Assembly (NCBI GenBank): GCA_002327865.1
Contig: DCUQ01000048.1
Location: forward strand, 1 to 13,199
DNA from: Syntrophaceae bacterium UBA2210
GTDB taxonomy: Bacteria; Desulfobacterota; Syntrophia; Syntrophales; UBA2210
Direction: 5' to 3'
Length of the DNA stretch: 13,199 nt
The notes beneath the pieces were generated by a model. That model saw only the letters and a program-made list of their open reading frames with translations. It made no database searches and was not told the origin of the DNA. The translations under genes and the position numbers were made by a program. Each line of letters begins with the position of its first letter. The stretch's first letter is position 1. Below, one piece after another: positions 6,837 through 13,199 of this stretch.

Positions 6837-6851
6837 GCAATTTCAGTGCCA
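6837..6851 (-). promoter_or_regulatory. Sigma-54 (RpoN) -24/-12 promoter of amt-PII
   Basis: On the minus strand TGGCAC (6851-6846), five bases (TGAAA), TTGC (6840-6837) and then TT match the -24/-12 consensus exactly. The start of transcription would be near 6826, leaving a leader of about 37 bases before the ATG at 6788. A sigma-54 promoter needs an upstream activator of the NtrC type. This is the usual control of ammonium transport operons in proteobacteria. Confidence 0.85.
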
Positions 6852-6948
6852 GATAGCCTTTATGGGGGCAACATATTAATATAAATGGATTTATGCTAGG
6901 GCTATGATTTGGCAAGTAGATACTGGACAGTGTTATGTGAGTACAAAA

Positions 6949-6964
6949 ACTACAATATTGTAGT
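6949..6964. promoter_or_regulatory. Perfect 16-bp palindrome, candidate enhancer site for the sigma-54 promoter
   Basis: ACTACAATATTGTAGT is its own reverse complement. It lies about 100 bases upstream of the -24 element, the distance at which sigma-54 activators usually bind. It does not match the enteric NtrC site (TGCACC...GGTGCA), so the activator would have a different specificity. Function is inferred from symmetry and position. Confidence 0.4.
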
Positions 6965-7176
6965 AATGTCTTGCTTTGTTGTTCATAATGGGTTGCGTGG
7001 GAATCCCATGCGCGATCATTTCCCGGCAGATATTAACAGTGAACTAAATTTGTTGTCAAAAATAGGGGAGTGTCCCAATTTTCCTAAGAGACCTCTCAAT
7101 TATTAACCAATAACTTAGTCCCAAGTAAGTCCTAATTACCTTTTTTAAGTATACTGTACCCGGAATTACTTTAACA
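6965..7176. other. Intergenic stretch between the amt upstream region and the immunity gene
   Basis: AT-rich, with no supported gene and no clear terminator for the Rhs/immunity transcript. The plus-strand frame 6909-7106 lacks a ribosome binding site. GGGGAGTGTCCC at about 7065-7076 is a small imperfect hairpin. Minus-strand frames here are extensions out of the immunity gene in another phase. Confidence 0.4.
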
Positions 7177-7650
7177 TTACTTGACGTGATCATCTCCCGT
7201 TTCAGTAAGCATAACTGAATTATAAAGCGGTATATTTTTAATTTCTTCAACCGGGACAAAGATGAACTTCTCCTTTAATATAGCGTCTAAAAAATTGTCC
7301 ATTCTCGAATAAGAGTAAACTCCTCCATGAGTATCAGCAATCACATACTTTTCCTTTCCAGGTAAGTATGTCATCTTGCCTAAATTTACAATTGAACAAT
7401 CTACCTTTTCTACCAACACTCCAAAATTTGAGCCGAATTCAATTATTAAATATAATTCGCTGCTTCCAGTAACCAGTTCCGCATAAAATATCGACGTATT
7501 ATTTTTTTCCAGATTAATAAAATATTGTTTTAGCCACTTTGCATATGGTGTATATGCGCATTGAGAATCTGCAAATGCAAATGATGAGTATAAAATGCAA
7601 GCACTGATAATCATAATCAATAATGTTTTATATATCCCATTTCTCTTCAT
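7177..7650 (-). CDS. Exported small protein, probable immunity partner of the Rhs tip
   Basis: 157 residues. The ATG at 7650 has GGAGGAATG just upstream. The N-terminus is an export signal: MKRNGIYK, a hydrophobic run (TLLIMIISACILYSSF) and either a signal peptidase I site at AFA-DS (after residue 27) or a lipobox ISAC (Cys-18). The mature part (about 130 residues) has alternating hydrophobic strands (YLIIEFGSNFGVLVEKVD) and looks like a small alpha/beta fold. I recognise no named family. It follows the Rhs gene by 36 bases on the same strand and, like the Rhs tip, is strikingly AT-rich (19 of 60 G+C in 7441-7500). Position, composition and periplasmic targeting fit an immunity protein against a cell-wall-attacking toxin domain. 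Function is inferred from context, not homology. Confidence 0.7.
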   Translation of the reverse strand: MKRNGIYKTLLIMIISACILYSSFAFADSQCAYTPYAKWLKQYFINLEKNNTSIFYAELVTGSSELYLIIEFGSNFGVLVEKVDCSIVNLGKMTYLPGKEKYVIADTHGGVYSYSRMDNFLDAILKEKFIFVPVEEIKNIPLYNSVMLTETGDDHVK

Positions 7651-7686
7651 TTACATTCCTCCGTCCTATAGATTTTCTCTGTACAG

Positions 7687-10600
7687 TTATCGTTGTCTAC
7701 CATAAGTATTAACATAGACACCTTTAGGATTTAATGTTCCCATCGTGTAACTATTATTGAAGGGGCCATGTTGTGTTTTTACGGGCATTCCCCAAAAAGG
7801 CTCTTTTGAAGGATCGTTTCTCATATTAAAATTAGTTGCTCCTTTTGTAGTATCCTCTCCTCTAGCATGTTCATCAGCCGCTTTCCCGGCAGCTTTTTGG
7901 CATGCTTCATATGTTCCCCTTTCTGCTTGCGGCACATTTGCTGAAGTTGGGGCTGTCTTCGCATACACACTTCTTTCTTCACCATAACTTTCATCAGCAT
8001 TAATTATCGAGTGGGCTATAGCTTCTCGGGCGTCATTGATACCTTTACCATACAATGATCTTGTTTCGTTAAAAACGATATTGCCAACTTGTTCTCCTGT
8101 TAATATCCCTTTTCTCTCATCGTCGTCACTATCCCCATACGTACTTATTTTATTATTGGGGCTGATATTTGTGGCAGGATCTTTCCCTTCGTCTCCACCT
8201 CCACCCTCACCAGACTTAGAAGAATCAAGTCCTGAGATGCCACTGTCACTTTCTTCATGTCCACTCGGATCCACATAGATCAGCGGGTTGTTTCTGCAGT
8301 AGCTGTAGCGGTTCAGGCTCTGGGGGTCGTAGGGGTCGGGTATGATGCTGTCCGGGGTTATGAACCTGCCGATGGAAGGATCATAAAGCCTCGCTTTGTA
8401 ATTGTAAAGACCAGTCTCAGGGTCGAACTCCTGGTCGGTGAACTTGTAGTTGCTTGCGGATATGCCCGAATGATCACGCATGGAGCCGAAGGGCATGTAT
8501 TCCGTGGTCTCGACACTGCCGATACCTGTTTCGTTACTCACCACGGTGGAGCTGTTCAGGTGGTCCTTGTGAAAGTAGAAGATACCTTCCTGTGATATCT
8601 TCGCCAGTCTGAGGTTGCCCGCAAAGATGTATTTCGTATTGCCGGTATCTGTGATCTCGTAATGCTCGCCAATGTAGTATGTAGTACTGCCGGTTGTGGT
8701 CTTTTTCGCACGTGTAACCTCGCCGCCGTAGATCAGATTCACCGTCCCTCCCGTGCTGTGGACGATGGTATTAGGCATGTTGTCGGCATTGTAGGTTATG
8801 GAGGATCTGTCGGCGATGCTGTTCATGTCTGTCAGGTCGGGGCCGCTTTGCATGTTGCCGTTATCGTCGTAGGTGAAAGCGTGGGGTATGCCGTTAACGG
8901 TTATGGAGGTAACGGCGTGCCTGTGGTTCCGGTCGTCGTATGCGTAGGTCAGCGTGGTCCTGCCGATGGTTTTCGACATGATATTGCCTGTGGGATTATA
9001 GGTAAAACTGAGAGAGTCGTATCCTCCCGTGTTCGTCTCTCCGGCGAGCCTGTGCAGCTCGTCGTAGGTATAGGTGTATGTGACATTGTTGACGGCATCC
9101 GCTATGGACTGTATGTCTCCCGCCCGGGTATATGTGTAGGTCCTCATCTGGAGCGGGATGTTGTTTATGTCGTGTGTCACGATATCGGTAAGCCTCGTGG
9201 ACTGAGGATCGTATGTGTACGAGGTGGTAGTGTCGTTGCCGTAGTCGATGAGCCCGATCTTGCCTGCAGGCTGGTAGCCGGAGAATGACGAACATTCGGT
9301 TTCACCCCGCAGGACCGTTTCTATAAGGTCCGAGCCCGGGTAATAAGTATAGTGTATTTGTTCGCTGTCGGGGAAGGTCACGATTTTAGTCTTGCCCGAG
9401 AGGTCGTATGTGTACGAGGTCGTGCAGGGAGCGGTGCCGGTTATCGTCTTGGTTACGCTGGCGATTCTTCCCATGGGATCGTAGGAAGTATAATCCGTTA
9501 CAACCTGGCCGTTGGATACACGGGAGAGATAGGGTTTACCGTTTACAGCGCTGTCGTAGACATAGGATACAGCGGGATCGTATGTGGAGTAGGTCTTCGA
9601 CATGATCCTGTTAAGTTGATCGTAGGTCATGGTGATTACCTGGCCCCTGTTGTCGGTCTGTGTTGTGAGGTTGTCGTTCCTGTCGTAGACGTATGTCCAA
9701 TGACCCATGTCCTGATCGTCCATGGTGGTCTTCCTGCCCAGGAGATCGTATGTGAAGACGGTTGTGTTTCCCATGGAGTCGAGTATGGTGAGAAGGTCTC
9801 CCGCCTCGTTGTAGGTATAGGCGGTGGTCAGGCCGGCGCCGATATGCTCGACTACCTCGATGATGCGGTTAAGGTAGTCGCTCGTCCTTGTCTTCATATA
9901 CCCGTCGGGGTCGGTAACCGTGGTCGAAAGGCCGCTGTAGCCGCATGTCGTGCTCACGGTGCCGTAGCTGCCGTCCGGTTCGATGACTTCCGCGGGACGG
10001 CTTCTGTAGTCGTATGAGGTCTCCCTGTAGTGGAATGAGGCCGGCGGTGTCTGCGGGTATGTACTGCCGGAGGCGAAGAAGGGGCCGTCGATACGGTCTT
10101 CCCTGCCCATCTCGTCGTAGGACAGCCTGGTGACTACGGGGGTTGCATCTTCGCCGAAGGCCACTGTCTGCACGGTTCGTCCCAGGCCGTCGAGGTACTC
10201 GTATCCGTTTACGTATGATACGGGGTTATCACTCTCCAGTACGCGCGTTATAACGTACCTGGGCACGGCGTCGTCGTGGAACTCCCTGAGCTTTTGCCCC
10301 CCGTCGGGATAGTCGATCTGCTCCAGGCGCCCGAAGGGATCGTAGGAGTAGTTTGTTTCGTTGCCGTTCTCGTCGATCTTGAGCGTAAGCCTGCCGAAGC
10401 GGTCGTCGTAGGCGGGGTAGTCTACGATGTGTGCAACGGCCCCTGTCTGCGGGTATGTGATACGCGACAGGTAGCTGTGGGTATCCATGTCGTACTCCAT
10501 GGTAGTCACATTGCCCAGGGCGTCCTGTTCGGTGAGCATGTTTCCCCATGTATCGCAGGTCATCGTGATCACCGGATCATTGACGCCGTCGAGGCAACGT

Positions 10601-13199
10601 GTTTCGGTGAGCTTGTTGCCGTTATCGTCGTATGTGCAGGACACTTCCCTTATAGTCGTTCCCTGATCGTTTTTAAGCGACTCCTTTACCGTACGCCACA
10701 GCCAGCCGTCCCGGGCGGCAAGTTTGTTTACGTATTCCATCTCCTCGGTCACCTGCGGGCCGGAGGTTCCGGAGCGCTCTATGCTCAGGAGATTTCCGTT
10801 GTCGCCGTCGTAGGTGTAGTCGCTTTGCATGTATACCTGTTGATCATCGTACAGGTCGGTCCTCTCGCGGGTGCGCTTGACGAATGCCCAGCCGTCCTGA
10901 GCTGGGCTCGCGGGGCTGGTCTCCCAGGTGTTTGCAGTAACACTGAAGGGCGAGATGCCCCCGGGCTCGGTTATGGTTACCTGTAAAGGTCTGCCGCGGC
11001 GGTAGAGGTCCTGGTGGTATGTTATCTCCTCCACGGTGCCGTCGGGATTGGTCTTCGTTACCTTCTCGAATCCCCAGAACGCGCGGTCGTCCGGATCGAA
11101 GAGGCCGCCCTGGTAGTCGTAGGTCGTCGTGCTGCGGACTCCCACGCCCGGGTCGATCTCGAGGGAGGATACGACGTATAACGGGAAGGGAAGAGCGGTG
11201 TTGTCGTATTGCGTGGAGGGGGTGTAGTCGATGGTCGCCGTCGCGCCGTACGGATTCTCAATCTTAGTCAGGAGGTCGGGACAGCCGCCGCCTGTGGCCG
11301 TATTAGTCAGCGAATCGGTAACGCCGTCTCCGTTGAAATCGGCTGTTAAGAGTTTTTGGGTTGAGTTATGAGGTAATTCACCATAGGGCGATGTCTGAAA
11401 AGTTCCGTCTCCATTTGAAAGATAAATAGTTCTTGTTGGAGGAAAGATGTTTTTTGTCAAGATGTCGGCATATCCGTCACCGTTCGCGTCAATCATTCTG
11501 ATATCTTGGCCGCTGAAATTGGCGGGAATGGCAGAACTTAGTTTTCCACCGCCACGTGAAAGATATACAGAAATAGGACCCGGCCATTCATTATCGCCGA
11601 CTTGCCGTATTATATCGGGCAGGTCATCTCCGTTAACATCTCCGACATACAAGGTTGAATTGTACCCAATTTCACTGGGTGTTGACACCGAAGACCCTCT
11701 GCTAAAAGTTCCATCACCGTTTGAAAGACATAGTACAGAATTACGATTATAATACGTACCTATCAAAAAAAGATCGGAATAGCCGTCTCCGTTTGCATCG
11801 ATCAATAGGGGATATCCCTTTCCGCAGCTAAACATGCCTAACAACGATTGGACGCTGTTGCTAAAACCGTGTCCGTTGGAAAGGCAAACTCTCACCCGTA
11901 ACTCGTAGCATTGTCTATGTTCATGCCCACAGTCACGATAGTAAAAATATGTAAGATCGCTGAGCACGTCTCCGTTTACGTCCCCTACAAATTTAAACTT
12001 GTAGAAGTCACTGTCGGGAGGATTAAAAAGTCCCATTGAAGCAGATTCGAACGTTCCATCACCGTTAGACAAAAAACCTGAGGGATAATTTGCTTGGTTA
12101 AACTGTAGAATATCGGCACGGCCGTCGCCGTTAAATTCCGCGGTGTAAACATAGTCATGCGGATCGAATTCCAAGGGGACGTGAATGATCTGGCCGCCGT
12201 AGTTTAATATTGCATAGGCGTCATGGGAGGTGAAAGTTCCGTCTCCCCCTTCCTGGCAGGTAAAGGTGTAAGGCGGCAGGGCGATTTCCGACGGGCCCTC
12301 CGGGGCCCATTCCTGTATTCCCGTCAGTCTGGAATGGACGCCGGCAGTTCCCCGGCCGTAGGTCAGGCGGTATGTCCGAATAAGCTGCGTGCCGGTATAG
12401 GTCTCGACCCTGTTGAGGCGTCGTGCGGTCTTTACCTCGTTGTGGGTTGTGAAGCTGACGTTGAAATCATCGCGCTCCTCGAGGATGAAGGCGATGTGTT
12501 TATCATCCCCGCCGCCCGGATAGGTTATCTCTGAAAGGTAGATCCGGCCCTGGTCTTTGACGTAGGTAACGGTCACCTCGTTCCGGTTCGTGTCTTCGAT
12601 ACGGTCCAGGTGCCAGCCGAAGACCCCGTAGACCGATTCCTGCCTGGAGTTGCTGCTTTGTCCGTAATAGTATTTTGTGCCGTCCTTCGTCGTACGGATC
12701 CATGTATTGTTAACCTGATCGAATTTGAAGCGCGAGAAGCCCTCTTCGTCTTCTATCTTCGCGCCGTAGTATCCGCTGCCCCATTCGTTAGATCTGTCGG
12801 CAAGCTCGGTCTTCACTCCGTCCTTTACGTATACAAAATCGTCTCCGCCGTAGTCGAGTCCTCTCTTGACAGATCTTCTTATCGATCCCATGTCGAGATC
12901 CCACCCAACGCCGAGCCAGCCGTTCTTCAGGTAGCTCTTGTATACGAAGGCGATGTCGGGCTCGATCCCCATCCTGCCCCGGGGGACTTTTACCGGTATC
13001 CTGTATGACAATACGCCGACGGGCGTGATGGTTTCGGCGGTGGTTACTTCGATGGACTGTGAAACGGTATCTTCTTCCGGGGCGGAGACGGTCATGGTCT
13101 TAATCCCGGCCGTTTCTTCGCCGATTTCTTTCGTTTCGAGCTTCTGCCCGGCCGTATCCGGCTCCGTTTCTTCAGTGTCCGCCTCGGCTGTTTCGGAGG
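7687..13199 (-). CDS. Giant SpvB/TcdB/Rhs (YD-repeat) polymorphic toxin with cell-wall-hydrolase-like tip (5' partial)
   Basis: At least 1836 residues. The frame is open to the right edge, and the Met at 13095 has no ribosome site, so the real start is outside. From the N-side: a Glu/Thr-rich acidic linker (13096-13199); an SpvB-like region (about 12200-13080: SYRIPVKVPRG, GWLGVGWDL); six Ca-binding-type repeats such as FNGDGRAD and ANGDGYAD (about 11310-12140); a TcdB-middle-like part (ENPYGATATIDY, FDPDDRAFWGFEKV; about 11030-11270); many YD repeats (about 8700-10960); and the Rhs core (HKDHLNSSTVVSN, EYMPFG, GLYNYKARLYDPSIGRF, DPSGH; 8257-8580). Rhs/YD repeats build a hollow shell that encloses a C-terminal toxin. 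The 189-residue tip (7690-8256) has a Gly/Asp-rich linker and then a domain with VFNETRSL (Glu codon 8065-8067), DAREAIAHSIINAD, TYEACQKAA and GATNFNMRND. These resemble SleB/CwlJ-type cell-wall hydrolases. Confidence 0.93.
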   Translation of the reverse strand, partial: SETAEADTEETEPDTAGQKLETKEIGEETAGIKTMTVSAPEEDTVSQSIEVTTAETITPVGVLSYRIPVKVPRGRMGIEPDIAFVYKSYLKNGWLGVGWDLDMGSIRRSVKRGLDYGGDDFVYVKDGVKTELADRSNEWGSGYYGAKIEDEEGFSRFKFDQVNNTWIRTTKDGTKYYYGQSSNSRQESVYGVFGWHLDRIEDTNRNEVTVTYVKDQGRIYLSEITYPGGGDDKHIAFILEERDDFNVSFTTHNEVKTARRLNRVETYTGTQLIRTYRLTYGRGTAGVHSRLTGIQEWAPEGPSEIALPPYTFTCQEGGDGTFTSHDAYAILNYGGQIIHVPLEFDPHDYVYTAEFNGDGRADILQFNQANYPSGFLSNGDGTFESASMGLFNPPDSDFYKFKFVGDVNGDVLSDLTYFYYRDCGHEHRQCYELRVRVCLSNGHGFSNSVQSLLGMFSCGKGYPLLIDANGDGYSDLFLIGTYYNRNSVLCLSNGDGTFSRGSSVSTPSEIGYNSTLYVGDVNGDDLPDIIRQVGDNEWPGPISVYLSRGGGKLSSAIPANFSGQDIRMIDANGDGYADILTKNIFPPTRTIYLSNGDGTFQTSPYGELPHNSTQKLLTADFNGDGVTDSLTNTATGGGCPDLLTKIENPYGATATIDYTPSTQYDNTALPFPLYVVSSLEIDPGVGVRSTTTYDYQGGLFDPDDRAFWGFEKVTKTNPDGTVEEITYHQDLYRRGRPLQVTITEPGGISPFSVTANTWETSPASPAQDGWAFVKRTRERTDLYDDQQVYMQSDYTYDGDNGNLLSIERSGTSGPQVTEEMEYVNKLAARDGWLWRTVKESLKNDQGTTIREVSCTYDDNGNKLTETRCLDGVNDPVITMTCDTWGNMLTEQDALGNVTTMEYDMDTHSYLSRITYPQTGAVAHIVDYPAYDDRFGRLTLKIDENGNETNYSYDPFGRLEQIDYPDGGQKLREFHDDAVPRYVITRVLESDNPVSYVNGYEYLDGLGRTVQTVAFGEDATPVVTRLSYDEMGREDRIDGPFFASGSTYPQTPPASFHYRETSYDYRSRPAEVIEPDGSYGTVSTTCGYSGLSTTVTDPDGYMKTRTSDYLNRIIEVVEHIGAGLTTAYTYNEAGDLLTILDSMGNTTVFTYDLLGRKTTMDDQDMGHWTYVYDRNDNLTTQTDNRGQVITMTYDQLNRIMSKTYSTYDPAVSYVYDSAVNGKPYLSRVSNGQVVTDYTSYDPMGRIASVTKTITGTAPCTTSYTYDLSGKTKIVTFPDSEQIHYTYYPGSDLIETVLRGETECSSFSGYQPAGKIGLIDYGNDTTTSYTYDPQSTRLTDIVTHDINNIPLQMRTYTYTRAGDIQSIADAVNNVTYTYTYDELHRLAGETNTGGYDSLSFTYNPTGNIMSKTIGRTTLTYAYDDRNHRHAVTSITVNGIPHAFTYDDNGNMQSGPDLTDMNSIADRSSITYNADNMPNTIVHSTGGTVNLIYGGEVTRAKKTTTGSTTYYIGEHYEITDTGNTKYIFAGNLRLAKISQEGIFYFHKDHLNSSTVVSNETGIGSVETTEYMPFGSMRDHSGISASNYKFTDQEFDPETGLYNYKARLYDPSIGRFITPDSIIPDPYDPQSLNRYSYCRNNPLIYVDPSGHEESDSGISGLDSSKSGEGGGGDEGKDPATNISPNNKISTYGDSDDDERKGILTGEQVGNIVFNETRSLYGKGINDAREAIAHSIINADESYGEERSVYAKTAPTSANVPQAERGTYEACQKAAGKAADEHARGEDTTKGATNFNMRNDPSKEPFWGMPVKTQHGPFNNSYTMGTLNPKGVYVNTYGRQR
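7690..8109 (-). other. Toxin tip domain of the Rhs protein, SleB/CwlJ-like peptidoglycan hydrolase (proposed)
   Basis: This is the last 140 residues of the Rhs protein. SleB/CwlJ-type enzymes show a V-x-x-E-x-R motif carrying the catalytic Glu, an 'AVA..ILNR' helix, then 'Y.AA...L.G.DPT.GA..FYN'. Here the counterparts are IVFNETRS, AIAHSIINAD, TYEACQKAAGKAADEHARGE and TKGATNFNMRND, then GPFNNSY and VNTYG at the end. The order and spacing of motifs agree, but I matched them by eye. The alternative is an Rhs-specific domain with only superficial similarity. It sits in AT-rich DNA joined to the GC-rich core exactly after DPSGH. Confidence 0.6.

Noticed and set aside
6909..7106. 65-codon plus-strand frame upstream of amt
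   Set aside because: It contains the palindrome, lacks a ribosome site and shows no motif.
8662..10986. Three long plus-strand frames (208, 221 and 236 codons) opposite the Rhs gene
   Set aside because: They are explained by the GC-rich third positions and repeated Tyr-Asp codons of the Rhs gene on the other strand; their Val/Gly-rich proteins match nothing.
8700..11000. Regularly repeated GTCGTAGGT-like words suggesting a repeat array or CRISPR
   Set aside because: They are the reverse complement of degenerate Thr-Tyr-Asp codons of YD repeats, irregularly spaced and without constant repeats and unique spacers.

Overview
The window looks like a chromosomal stretch from a Gram-negative bacterium of the deltaproteobacterial (Desulfobacterota) kind. 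The support is indirect: a sigma-54 promoter in front of an amt-PII operon, a PAS / HD-GYP type signalling remnant, a periplasm-directed small protein and a very large SpvB/TcdB/Rhs protein. No rRNA or intact tRNA fixes the taxonomy, so this is inference.

Left part (1-3413): the 5' end of an IS3-family orfA and the element's terminal end (1-170), a membrane-anchored coiled-coil protein on the minus strand with a readable sigma-70 promoter, and a divergent stand-alone PTS Enzyme I on the plus strand. This part ends in a 3' tRNA fragment (T-arm, 3' acceptor strand and CCA) followed directly by a strong intrinsic terminator. The 5' half of that tRNA is absent, which is what the far end of a tRNA-integrated genomic island looks like. 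I infer that the left part is island DNA.

Middle part (3500-6860): a DUF3175 small protein; a decayed signalling gene in which two PAS domains run out of frame into a scrap of an HD-GYP domain; and an amt-PII ammonium transport/sensing operon. The operon has a textbook -24/-12 promoter, a perfect 16-bp palindrome about 100 bp upstream of it, and a perfect 14-bp stem terminator after the PII gene. The PII protein has Glu where the uridylylated Tyr-51 usually sits.

Right part (7177-13199): a contact-toxin type locus. A huge protein, open at the window's right edge (at least 1836 residues seen), carries an SpvB-like N-terminal region, six Asp/Asn-Gly-Asp (FG-GAP/VCBS type) repeats, a TcdB-middle-like region, many YD repeats and the Rhs core. 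It then switches abruptly, at the core's DPSGH, to an AT-rich 189-residue tip. The tip resembles SleB/CwlJ-type cell-wall hydrolases. Next in the operon, 37 bases on, is a very AT-rich gene for a 157-residue protein with an N-terminal export signal. An exported partner fits a toxin acting on peptidoglycan in the periplasm, so I read the two as an effector tip and its periplasmic immunity protein. This is the best candidate in the window for an undescribed system.
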